DNA of 64,000 nt, from NCBI RefSeq assembly GCF_001427105.1, contig NZ_LMGI01000002.1:1530651-1594650 (forward strand), given 5' to 3'. Both the position numbers and the translations under genes were made by a program. Origin of the DNA: Sphingopyxis sp. Root154. Lineage in GTDB: Bacteria > Pseudomonadota > Alphaproteobacteria > Sphingomonadales > Sphingomonadaceae. The notes beneath the pieces are model-generated. The model was given only the letters and a program-made list of their open reading frames with translations. It had not been told where the DNA came from and searched no databases. The first letter of the stretch is position 1, and the number at the start of each line of letters is the position of its first letter. Of the stretch, positions 24,425-32,636 are shown one piece after another.

Positions 24425-25687
24425 ATGCCAACGGCAAAATTGACAAAGCGGGCGGTAGACGCCCTCCCTCCGCCAAAAACTAAGCATGTCATTCATTGGG
24501 ATACGGAGGTGAAGCGCTTCGGTCTTCGGATCATGGCATCCGGGATCAAAACTTTTGTCGTCCAATATCGTACTGCCGAAGGTGTGAAGCGCCGCATGAA
24601 CCTCGGGCGCTTCGGCGTGCTGACGGTCGAAAACGCCCGCGATCTTGCGAAGCTGAAACTTGCCGAAGTCATCGTGGGCGAAGATCCTGCGGACAAAGTG
24701 CGTCAAGTTCGCAAGGGCATGACCGTGTCCGAGATGTGCGATTGGTATCTTGGTGAGGCGCGGGCCGGGAATATTCTTGGCCGAAAGAACGTCCCAATCA
24801 AATCGTCCTCGCTCGACATGGATGAGAGCCGAATCCGTACTCATATCATTCCGCTACTCGGCAATCGGATCGCCAAGCATCTGACAATTGCGATCGTCGA
24901 ACAGATGCAAACTGACGTAAAGAACGGCAGGACTGCGAAACCGCGAACTGGAGGTCGTGGCGGGAAGGCAACCGGCGGCCCCGGCGTCGCGGGCCGCTGT
25001 GTCGGCACGCTCCAGGCCATCCTCGGTCATGCGAAGCATAAGGGCCTGCTCGAAACGCATCCGACGCTCGGCGCCAAGAAACTTGCCGGAAAGAAACGGA
25101 CCCGGCGACTAAGCAGCGCAGAAATAGAAATGCTTGGAAAAGCGATGGCCTACGCCGAGGCCAGTGGAGAGAACCCAGTCGCCCTTGGCGTGCTGCGAAC
25201 GTTGCTCCTCACCGGCTATCGCCGTCAGGAAGCACAAGCAATGCACCGTAGCTGGCTACACGCAGATCGCGGCTATGTGGCCTTTCCCGATACAAAGGGC
25301 GGCGCGCAAATCCGCGCGATCGGACCCGCTGCGATACGCGTGCTTGAAGGGCACACGGAGATTGCAGATAACCTGCACCTGTTTCCATCAGCGGTTGGCA
25401 ACGGCCCGTACACTGCAGTGAGCGACTGTCTCAAGCGCGCTTGCGCCTTGGCCGGCGTCAAAGGGGTGACGCCGCATACGCTTCGTCACACCTTCGGAAG
25501 CGTCGCTGGTGACCTTGGCTTTTCCGAGCTTACCATCCGGGCCATGCTGGGACACGCCTCACAGAATGTGACGCAGGATTATGTTCACATTGATGAGGCA
25601 CTAAAGCTCGCCGTGGAACGGACTTCAAATCGTATCGAGGAGTTGCTCAAGCGGGGTGCGGCGATGGTCCACCAAATGGCGGCCTGA
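24425..25687 (+). CDS. Tyrosine-type site-specific integrase
   Basis: A 420-aa recombinase of the P4/DUF4102 family. The N-terminal domain starts with LTKRAVDALPPP and a RYRT-like QYRTAEGVKRRM arm-binding segment; the catalytic part shows the first Arg in TGYRRQEAQ, HTLRHTFG (His-x-x-Arg) and the nucleophile Tyr in QDYVHIDE. It seems complete and active. The start at 24425 follows GAGGAGAGG; the open frame upstream only translates the tRNA fragment. It lies 178 bp from the tRNA-Gly core, as usual for integrases of genomic islands. Base composition looks less GC-rich than its neighbours by eye. Confidence 0.93.
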   Translation: MPTAKLTKRAVDALPPPKTKHVIHWDTEVKRFGLRIMASGIKTFVVQYRTAEGVKRRMNLGRFGVLTVENARDLAKLKLAEVIVGEDPADKVRQVRKGMTVSEMCDWYLGEARAGNILGRKNVPIKSSSLDMDESRIRTHIIPLLGNRIAKHLTIAIVEQMQTDVKNGRTAKPRTGGRGGKATGGPGVAGRCVGTLQAILGHAKHKGLLETHPTLGAKKLAGKKRTRRLSSAEIEMLGKAMAYAEASGENPVALGVLRTLLLTGYRRQEAQAMHRSWLHADRGYVAFPDTKGGAQIRAIGPAAIRVLEGHTEIADNLHLFPSAVGNGPYTAVSDCLKRACALAGVKGVTPHTLRHTFGSVAGDLGFSELTIRAMLGHASQNVTQDYVHIDEALKLAVERTSNRIEELLKRGAAMVHQMAA

Positions 25688-25940
25688 CCTCTGCCTTCGG
25701 AGGGAAATTTCACCTTCGTTCGCAAAAGCTCGACGGCGAAGGCGTGCCCGTTGTGGCGTCGAGCAATTGGAAGGAGATCGAGAGGATCGCCTGGTCCATG
25801 TCCCTCGCGGATAACCTGACCGCCGGTCGGGTCGGCGCCGCCGAGATTATTCTCGAGGACGCAACGCTACACTCATCTTACCTCGAACGGCCGAACAGCT
25901 GTTTCGCTGCTGCCGGCAACGCTGTGCCGCGCGCAGTCGA
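25688..25940. other. Gap after integrase, no gene assigned
   Basis: About 250 bp between the integrase and a convergent thiolase. A plus-strand frame from 25744 could encode a peptide containing SSNWKEIERIAWSMSLADNL, but it runs into the thiolase gene and matches no family I know. It may be a gene fragment. Confidence 0.35.
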
Positions 25941-27146
25941 TCATGCGTCCGCGCGTCCGATTATCGCGATCGACGAAACATTCTGGTTCGGCATGCCGCC
26001 AAGATTGTGCGAAAGCGCGAAGACTGGGCTGTCCTGCCGCTGGCGTTCGCCGGCGCGGCCGAGGATCTGGAGGTAATTCTCATAGATCATCCGAAGCCCC
26101 GACGCCCCGATAGGATGGCCGAAGCATTTCAGCCCACCATCGATCTGGCATGGGAGCCTACCATCGGCGTCGAAGAAGCCATCGAGCACATCACGCCAAC
26201 CTTGGCCTTCCTTCGAGATGTGCAGATCCTCCATTGTCACCAGTTCGGTGATCGAGAAACAGTCATGCACTTCGATCAGGCTGAGTTGCGCGCGCGGGTC
26301 GGTGATCCCGGCCTCTTCATAGGCTTTGGTCGCAGCGACGCGCGTCGTATGAAAATAGCTACCGTTCCAGCCCGACGCCTGCATCTCCCATCCGTTCGAC
26401 GTCGCGAGCTGCAAAGCCTTGACGGTCACTATATCGGTCTTACCCATCGCACGCGCAATCTCTGGCGTGGTCACGATCGCGCAGGCGGCGCCATCGCTGA
26501 CACCGCAGCAATCGAACAGCCCCAGCGGCTCGGCGATCATCGGTGCGTTCAGCACCTGTTCCATCGTCACCGCTTTCTGCAGATGCGCGTTGGGATTCTT
26601 TGCGCCATTGGCGTGGCTCTTCACCGACACATGCGCCATCGCGCGCTTGAGATCGTCGGCTCCGACACCATGTACGCCGCGATAGGCGCTCGCAAGCTGC
26701 GCGAAATTGCCCGGCGCCGACCCGGTGATGCCGATCATGTCGAACGTCGTGCCGCGGGTGCGGACAGGCAGGCCGCCATAGCCCGTGTCCTTCAATTTTT
26801 CGGCGCCCATCGCAAGGGCGATGTCGCACGCGCCCGATGCGACGGCATAGACCGCGCCGCGAAAGCTCTCGGTCCCGCTCGCGCAATAATTCTCAACCTT
26901 GGTGACGCCAATGTCGGGAAGACGCAGTGCCACCGCAAGCGGGATTCCGCTCGGCCCGATATTCTGCGCGTCGAATGCGGCGCCGAGCCATGCGGCGTCG
27001 ATCTGGCTCGCCTCGATGCCGGCATCGGCCACCGCCTCGGCATAAGCCTCGAGCATCAGCTGGTCCTCATCCTTGTCCCAGCGCTCGCCGAATCTGGCGC
27101 AGCCCATGCCCAAAATGGCGACCTTGTCGCGGATACCCTTGGCCAT
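25941..27146 (-). CDS. Thiolase-family acetyl-CoA acetyltransferase (SCP-x type)
   Basis: A 401-aa thiolase-fold protein of the sterol-carrier/SCP-x class. The nucleophile Cys is in NYCASGTESF at about residue 88; the second site reads GGLKCFGHPIGASG with His, and the C-terminal region carries HNLGG instead of the CxGGG of biosynthetic thiolases, as usual in this class. It cleaves or forms 3-oxoacyl-CoA. It is last in the seven-gene minus-strand operon and follows the HMG-CoA-synthase-like/DUF35 gene by 13 bp, a pairing often seen where the partners form a complex. Confidence 0.9.
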   Translation of the reverse strand: MAKGIRDKVAILGMGCARFGERWDKDEDQLMLEAYAEAVADAGIEASQIDAAWLGAAFDAQNIGPSGIPLAVALRLPDIGVTKVENYCASGTESFRGAVYAVASGACDIALAMGAEKLKDTGYGGLPVRTRGTTFDMIGITGSAPGNFAQLASAYRGVHGVGADDLKRAMAHVSVKSHANGAKNPNAHLQKAVTMEQVLNAPMIAEPLGLFDCCGVSDGAACAIVTTPEIARAMGKTDIVTVKALQLATSNGWEMQASGWNGSYFHTTRVAATKAYEEAGITDPRAQLSLIEVHDCFSITELVTMEDLHISKEGQGWRDVLDGFFDADGRLPCQIDGGLKCFGHPIGASGLRMIYENYLQILGRAGERQRQDSPVFALSHNLGGMPNQNVSSIAIIGRADA

Positions 27147-27159
27147 TGTCTGTCTCCTC

Positions 27160-28599
27160 TCAGAACGCCGGCGCGGCTTTCCAGAAATAGCGGCGGAAAC
27201 CGCGGTTCTCGTCGAACGCCTTGATGCGGAACATCATGCGCAAGTCGGCGCCGACCTGGAGCGCAGAATCCGGAAAATCGGTGAACTCGGCCATCATGCG
27301 CCCGCCGCCGACGAAGTCGATGTTGCCATAATAGCTGGGTGGGTCGGGTGAGTAGGTCAGCGCGTCGGCCGTCCAGGTCATCACCTTCGCGGGCATCTCG
27401 GCGAGCGGATAATCCTCCTGCGTGCCGATCGCATGATCGTTCGCATGGACGCTCACCTCGCTCTTTGGGAACTGCACCGTCCCCGTCTTGATGCAGCGTC
27501 CGCCGACGAGCCCGAGCACCGCCCTGCGGTTCCGCCATAAAGCGGTGAGGGCGGTTTTGCTGTCATGCTCGGCGCGCATGCCACGGTCGAGTTGGAGCAG
27601 CCCGCGGTGGGACAGATATTTGGCGTAGTTCGCCGACTCGCTCCGCCGCGCCAGCCAGCCCGAGAGGCCGAGCCGCGGCTTGACCGAACCGATCGCATCG
27701 GTGACCTCGAACAACATGAGGTCGCAGCCTTGACCGAAGCTCGCCAGCAGAATGCGGGCGCCGGGCTTCGCGACCTCCAGCGCCGCGCTCAGCATCACCA
27801 GCGCATGCGCAGCGCCGGCATGGCCAAGCGCCGCGGTCAGCGGGTCGGCGACCGCCGCGTCCGAGATGCCCGCCTTCTTCGCCAGCATCTCGGGCACGCC
27901 CTTGACGGCGACGGGGACGATGAACTGATCGACCGCATCGCCATTCACGCCTCCCTTGTCCAGGAGCGCCGCGATCGCCGGGGTCATGATCCGTGCAAAC
28001 CCCTCGTCGCGCACCCAGCGCGCCTCCCAGTCATAATCATGCGCCGCGCCCGCTTCGCGGAAATGGTCGACGAAATCGACGGTCACGCTGTGGCTCGCGA
28101 TCAGCGTGGCGATCGGCGCCCCAGCGCCGACCAGCAGCGCCGCCGCCGCATCGCCGGCGGCCATCTCGCGCTCGGACGCGGGTTTCGGCGTCGTCACCTC
28201 GGCGGCGCAAACGAGGGTCGTCGCGCGGCCCTCGAGCGCGCCGAGCAGTGCCGACGTCGCCGCGCGCTGCGACCCCGTTACGTCCATCGCTCCGACCCCA
28301 TCGGGCAAATTCAGCGCTTCCTTGACGATCCCTGCATTCTGCCGGTCGGCAAACGGGAGGGTTGTCGACGCCATCACGACGCGCTCGACTCTTGCCCGAT
28401 CGATATTATCGAGCGCATCCCGCGCGGCTTCGAGAGCCATCGTCACGCTATCCTCGTCCCAGTTCGCGATAGCCTTCTCACCCTTGGCGAGCCCGCCCAG
28501 GCCTTTGGCGAACCATTTGTTGGTCGCATGGATCGCGCTGCGCTGCAGCCGCGTGACCGGCACATAAGCGCCAAAGGCAAGGATTCCGAAATCGCTCAT
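27160..28599 (-). CDS. HMG-CoA-synthase-like ketosynthase fused to DUF35 OB-fold domain
   Basis: A 479-aa fusion. Residues about 1-330 resemble 3-oxoacyl-ACP synthase III/HMG-CoA synthase (GAYVPVTRL, RVVMASTTLPFADRQNA, a late GHAGAAHAL). Residues about 345-479 are a DUF35-type OB-fold. The active-site Cys region reads TGSQRAATSAL, with Gln111 where Cys is expected, and the DUF35 zinc ribbon keeps only one of four cysteines (GGRCIKTGTVQFP). A scaffold or non-condensing role with the thiolase downstream is therefore more likely than classical synthesis. It overlaps the MaoC gene by 4 bp. Confidence 0.85.
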   Translation of the reverse strand: MSDFGILAFGAYVPVTRLQRSAIHATNKWFAKGLGGLAKGEKAIANWDEDSVTMALEAARDALDNIDRARVERVVMASTTLPFADRQNAGIVKEALNLPDGVGAMDVTGSQRAATSALLGALEGRATTLVCAAEVTTPKPASEREMAAGDAAAALLVGAGAPIATLIASHSVTVDFVDHFREAGAAHDYDWEARWVRDEGFARIMTPAIAALLDKGGVNGDAVDQFIVPVAVKGVPEMLAKKAGISDAAVADPLTAALGHAGAAHALVMLSAALEVAKPGARILLASFGQGCDLMLFEVTDAIGSVKPRLGLSGWLARRSESANYAKYLSHRGLLQLDRGMRAEHDSKTALTALWRNRRAVLGLVGGRCIKTGTVQFPKSEVSVHANDHAIGTQEDYPLAEMPAKVMTWTADALTYSPDPPSYYGNIDFVGGGRMMAEFTDFPDSALQVGADLRMMFRIKAFDENRGFRRYFWKAAPAF

Positions 28600-29432
28600 G
28601 CCGTCTCCGCATATCCGTTGGTAAAGACAATCTTGTCGCGCTCGACGACCCGGGCGCGAAAGGCGAGTTTGCCCTCGCCTTCGTCCCAGATCGATGTTTC
28701 GATCGTCTCGCCGGGATAGACCGGCGAGGAAAAACGCCCGTCGATACGGCGAAGCCTGGCCGGTTCATTGTCGCAGCGCGCGGCGAGCAGTGCCCTGCCG
28801 ATCACGCCATAGGTCGCGAGCCCGTGCAGGATCGGTCGATCGAACCCCGCACCGGCCGCGACATCGGGAGCGATATGCAGCGGGTTGAGGTCGCCTGACA
28901 GGCGGTAGATCTGCGCCTGGTTGGCTGCGGTCGTCAGCGTCATGACCGCATCGGGCGCACGCTCGGGCAGCGGATGCGGCACGGGGGCGCCTTCGCCCGT
29001 CCCGCCGAACCCCCCGTCGCCGCGCAGGAAGGTCGTCGCACGCGCGGTCGCGAGATGCGTCCCTTCTCCATCGTGGATCTCGCGCGTCACCATCGCGAGC
29101 GCGCCCTTGGCGGCGCCCTTGTCGAAGAGCGCTTCGATCCGCGTCGAGCCGATGATCTCCCCCTCGACCGGCAGCGGCGCGTGGAGGATCGTCGACTGCT
29201 CGCCGTGCAGGATTTTCTGCCAGTTCGCGCCGAGGGGCGGGTCGCGCCAGAAGAAACCGGGATAGCCTAATATGGCCGCCATGGTCGGCAGCGCCGTCAA
29301 ACTTTCCTCGAACAGAAAGTCGAGCTCGGTGGCGCCGACGCCCAGCGCGTAGAGAATCGTGTCTCGCCGCGCGAGGGTCTGCCGCGCGACAATCGGCGGC
29401 ATTGCGAGCAGCCGGTCAGGATCAATCGCCAT
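28596..29432 (-). CDS. MaoC-family enoyl-CoA hydratase with FAS1-like N-terminal half
   Basis: A 278-aa double-hotdog hydratase. The C-terminal half carries the hydratase-2 motif YRLSGDLNPLHI followed by FDRPILHG, with catalytic Asp and His; the N-terminal half is the substrate-binding hotdog without them. The family adds water to trans-2-enoyl-CoA with R stereochemistry. It is similar to the protein at 45952-46836. It sits 8 bp after an SDR of the multifunctional-enzyme-2 type, so hydration and oxidation of the same acyl-CoA are probably coupled. Confidence 0.92.
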   Translation of the reverse strand: MAIDPDRLLAMPPIVARQTLARRDTILYALGVGATELDFLFEESLTALPTMAAILGYPGFFWRDPPLGANWQKILHGEQSTILHAPLPVEGEIIGSTRIEALFDKGAAKGALAMVTREIHDGEGTHLATARATTFLRGDGGFGGTGEGAPVPHPLPERAPDAVMTLTTAANQAQIYRLSGDLNPLHIAPDVAAGAGFDRPILHGLATYGVIGRALLAARCDNEPARLRRIDGRFSSPVYPGETIETSIWDEGEGKLAFRARVVERDKIVFTNGYAETA

Positions 29433-29440
29433 GATATGCC

Positions 29441-30358
29441 TCAGATCGGATCATAGCCGAACACGTCACCCGACCGCTCGGCGGGATCGGCGAAGCTGCC
29501 GCGGAATGCTGGCAGCATTTCGTCGGCGATCGCTCGCGTGGTCCAGCCTTCGCTTTTCTGCATCGAGCGGATCGGGCGCGGCTTCGAGAAAAGAAATATC
29601 TCGTTCTTGCGCACGCCGAAAATCTGGTTCGAGACCTCGCGCGACGCATCGCTCGCCAAAAATGCCACCAGTGGCGCGATCTTGTCGGCGGTCATCGTCT
29701 TCATCCGTTCGATACGCTGCGCCTCGGTGTCATTGGTCGCGGGAATCGTCGCGATCAGGCGGCTCCACGCGAAGGGCGCGATGCAGTTCGACCGCACCCC
29801 CGCGCGCGCCATGTCGAGCGCGATCGACTGCGACAGCCCGACGATGCCGAGCTTCGCCGCCGAATAATTGGCCTGGCCGAAATTGCCGATGAGCCCGCTG
29901 GTCGAGGTGAAGTGGATGAAGCTGCCCGACTGCTGCTCGCGGAAATAGGGCGTCGCGGCCTTCGAGACGTTGAAGCAACCATTGAGATGGACATCGATTA
30001 CTGCGTTCCAATCCTCGTGGCTCATCTTGTGCCAGATGCGATCGCGCAGGATACCAGCGTTGTTTACAACGGCGTCGATGCGGCCGAATGCCTGCACGGC
30101 ATCGTCGACGATGCTCGCCGCGCCCATGGGATCTGCAACGCTTGCGCCATTGACGATCGCCCTGCCGCCGGCCGCAATAATGTCGTTCACCGTTTCCCGC
30201 GCCGGCGACAGATCAGCGCCTTCGCCTTCGGCGTTGCCGCCGAGATCGTTCACGACAACCGCCGCACCTTCCTTGGCGCACAAGAGTGCAATCTCGCGCC
30301 CGACGCCTCGACCTGCTCCGGTTACCGCGACCACTTTGTCGTCCAACATCCCGCTCAT
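29441..30358 (-). CDS. SDR 3-hydroxyacyl-CoA dehydrogenase-like (MFE-2/17-beta-HSD4 type)
   Basis: A 305-aa SDR. TGAGRGVG forms the cofactor loop, NNAGILRD and the YSAAK catalytic pair follow, and a C-terminal extension (VRKNEIFLFSKPRPIRSM) matches SDRs related to the dehydrogenase unit of peroxisomal multifunctional enzyme 2. It should oxidise a 3-hydroxyacyl-CoA or a hydroxy-steroid-like substrate with NAD. ATG 30358 has an AAAGGAG ribosome site and overlaps the MFS stop by 4 bp; the longer frame upstream runs through the MFS gene. It is followed by the MaoC hydratase. Confidence 0.92.
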   Translation of the reverse strand: MSGMLDDKVVAVTGAGRGVGREIALLCAKEGAAVVVNDLGGNAEGEGADLSPARETVNDIIAAGGRAIVNGASVADPMGAASIVDDAVQAFGRIDAVVNNAGILRDRIWHKMSHEDWNAVIDVHLNGCFNVSKAATPYFREQQSGSFIHFTSTSGLIGNFGQANYSAAKLGIVGLSQSIALDMARAGVRSNCIAPFAWSRLIATIPATNDTEAQRIERMKTMTADKIAPLVAFLASDASREVSNQIFGVRKNEIFLFSKPRPIRSMQKSEGWTTRAIADEMLPAFRGSFADPAERSGDVFGYDPI

Positions 30359-31761
30359 TCTTCTGTCTCCTTTGATCGAAAAGCACCTACCGAGCGGCCT
30401 CGCGCTCGTGGCTGGCGCTGCCCTGACGAGTGTCCCGAATTGGACACGAACTTGGCAGTCGCTTCCCGAATAATATCTCTCTCGGCATCGGGTAGGGCCA
30501 TGTCGGCTGCCTTTGTATTGCAGGCGGAATTCGTAGCGACAGGAAGCAGTAAAATGCACAACGCGCTTGCGAGAAACGACGGAATTGCAAGAATAAGTAG
30601 GAGGGAATAGGAACCAGTCAGGTCAAAGACCGCGCTGCCGAGAAAATTTCCGCTCGCGACTGCGAAGGTAATCGTGCCGCTGATCGTTCCAAATAGAAGC
30701 CCATAGAATTGGGCGGGAAAACGCCGCGATACCAGAAATGCCAAAATGTCGATTTCCGCTCCCACCGAAAAACCGATCAACAGCGCGCAAAGTGACGCCA
30801 TCACAGCGGAGTCTCCGAACCAAATCAGGCCGAGAATGGGAAACGCCGGTAAGGAAAATGCGCTCGCGGCTACGAGAGTTGACTTGAAGCGATCGAGCAT
30901 TTGTCCCATCATGAGGCGTCCGACGAGTGATCCGACGCCAATGAGCGAGGCAATTTGAACCGCTTGTAGCTTCGGAATATGAAGCGACACCAGGATCGGC
31001 ACGTGGTGCATCAGCAGCGCGGCAATGGGAATGCCGATGAGGACGGATGACAGCAATAGCTGGAAATAGCTCCGGCTCTTCATATATTGCAGGCCGCCAA
31101 GCCTGCTAAGTCGCAGGTCGTGGACGGAAGCAGCCGGCGGCGTCGCTCTCGGCGGATCCTTGAAAAAGATCAGTACCATTGGCAGCGCCAAGCAGACTAT
31201 GATTGCAGCGAGTCCCTGAAAAGCGGCCCGCCATCCATGTGCTTCCAGCAATTCATTAGCGATGAGCGGCGTCAAGGCCGTCGAGATGCTCAAGCCCGAC
31301 AGCGTCGCGGCCAGTGCGAGCCCCCGGCTTCGCTCGAAGCGCGAAACGACTGCGGCCGTCCATACCGTTGGCTTTAGCAACACTGCTCCGAGGGCGATCA
31401 GGAGCCACGCCCCTATCCAGGCGGCAAAGGACGTCTCGGTCCATGAGAGTGATCCTAGACCCATCGCGTAAATTAGGAATCCCGTAAGGGCGATGGGCCG
31501 ACACCCCCAGCGATCAATCATCGTCCCGACGAGCGGGCCGGCGATGACAGCGAGCACGCTACCGATGAGAAAGCCACTCGAAACGCGACTTCTTGACCAC
31601 CCAAGATCTTCGGCGATCGGCGTTAAGAAAACACCTTGCGAATAGATGTGAATAGTACCGAAGGCGAGACCGAGGGCCGCCACTAGCGCGACGGAACCAT
31701 GGCTTCGCCATTCCCCGATCGACGACAATTGCGGTCGATTGGGTTCCGTCGTGAAACTCAT
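30355..31761 (-). CDS. Major facilitator superfamily transporter
   Basis: A 468-aa inner-membrane carrier with twelve predicted segments. The first half has GTMIDRWGCRP, the MFS loop 2-3 motif; the second half has GRLMMGQMLDRFK. It resembles monocarboxylate/oxalate-type MFS carriers. ATG 31761 with AAAGGA before it is preferred to ATGs farther upstream. Placed between two SDR genes in the receptor-led operon, it probably takes the growth substrate or an intermediate across the inner membrane. Together with the receptor gene it looks less GC-rich than the flanking operons. Confidence 0.9.
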   Translation of the reverse strand: MSFTTEPNRPQLSSIGEWRSHGSVALVAALGLAFGTIHIYSQGVFLTPIAEDLGWSRSRVSSGFLIGSVLAVIAGPLVGTMIDRWGCRPIALTGFLIYAMGLGSLSWTETSFAAWIGAWLLIALGAVLLKPTVWTAAVVSRFERSRGLALAATLSGLSISTALTPLIANELLEAHGWRAAFQGLAAIIVCLALPMVLIFFKDPPRATPPAASVHDLRLSRLGGLQYMKSRSYFQLLLSSVLIGIPIAALLMHHVPILVSLHIPKLQAVQIASLIGVGSLVGRLMMGQMLDRFKSTLVAASAFSLPAFPILGLIWFGDSAVMASLCALLIGFSVGAEIDILAFLVSRRFPAQFYGLLFGTISGTITFAVASGNFLGSAVFDLTGSYSLLLILAIPSFLASALCILLLPVATNSACNTKAADMALPDAERDIIREATAKFVSNSGHSSGQRQPRARGRSVGAFRSKETEE

Positions 31762-31816
31762 CGGATGTCCTTTGCGCAACTCAAGGGGCAATTCTGCCAT
31801 CGGCCGGTTCGATGTT

Positions 31817-32575
31817 TCAGCCTGCGCTGGAGCCACCGTCGCAGGTGTAAACCGCTCCCGTGACATAACTCGAACGGTCGGACAGGAGAAACATAGCCAC
31901 TTCGGCCTGCTCGCGTGGCTCCGACACCCGCTTGATCGGAATGAGTTGCGCGAGATCGTCGTAGCCATTCGGTAGACGCTCGGACCAGCGAGCCGACATT
32001 TCACTTCGGGTCGCACCGGGACAGAAACAATTTACGCGCACGCCCCGATCAGGAAATTCGAGTCCGGCCGCTCGCGTCATGCCGACGATCGCATGCTTGC
32101 TTGCGGAGTAGGCGGAAGCGCCGGGATATCCTTTCACCCCGGCCACCGAGGAGGTGTTGACGATCGCGCCCGAACCCTGTGCCCGCATGAAGCGCATCTC
32201 GTGTCGCATGCAGAGCCACGTTCCGCGAACGTTGACAGAAAACAGCCGATCGAAGTCCGCTACCGGCATATCGGGAACCGGTAAGGATTCCGACTCCGTT
32301 CCCGCGTTGTTCAGAGCGCCGTCAAGCCGGCCGAACTGCGTTTCGATATGGGCGAAAAGCGAGTCGATGCTCGTTTCATCGGAGACGTCGAGGGTGGAAA
32401 ATGAGATGCTGCCCCGACAACCGGTAGCCTCGGCTTCCAACTGGACGCCGAGATCGCGACGGCGTCCTGCTGCAATAACTATGGCACCAGATTCGGCGAG
32501 AGCGACCGACGTTGCACGGCCAATGCCTGATGTCGCGCCCGTCACAAGAATGATCTTGCCTGCAAATTCGCTCAT
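31817..32575 (-). CDS. Short-chain dehydrogenase/reductase
   Basis: A 252-aa classical SDR: TGATSGIG cofactor loop near residue 12, NNAG at about 90, catalytic Ser in VNTSSVAG, YSASK at about residue 155, and a C-terminal TCDGGSSAG. It should use NAD(H) or NADP(H) on an alcohol/ketone substrate that cannot be named. ATG 32575 begins the Rossmann fold; a longer frame to 32692 adds non-homologous residues. It lies 61 bp after the receptor gene and 55 bp before the MFS gene in the same direction. Confidence 0.9.
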   Translation of the reverse strand: MSEFAGKIILVTGATSGIGRATSVALAESGAIVIAAGRRRDLGVQLEAEATGCRGSISFSTLDVSDETSIDSLFAHIETQFGRLDGALNNAGTESESLPVPDMPVADFDRLFSVNVRGTWLCMRHEMRFMRAQGSGAIVNTSSVAGVKGYPGASAYSASKHAIVGMTRAAGLEFPDRGVRVNCFCPGATRSEMSARWSERLPNGYDDLAQLIPIKRVSEPREQAEVAMFLLSDRSSYVTGAVYTCDGGSSAG

Positions 32576-32636
32576 TCGTTCGATCCCTTGCAATTGCGAC
32601 ACCGGGCAGTTTTCGGCAGTCCGACGCCCGCCCTGT

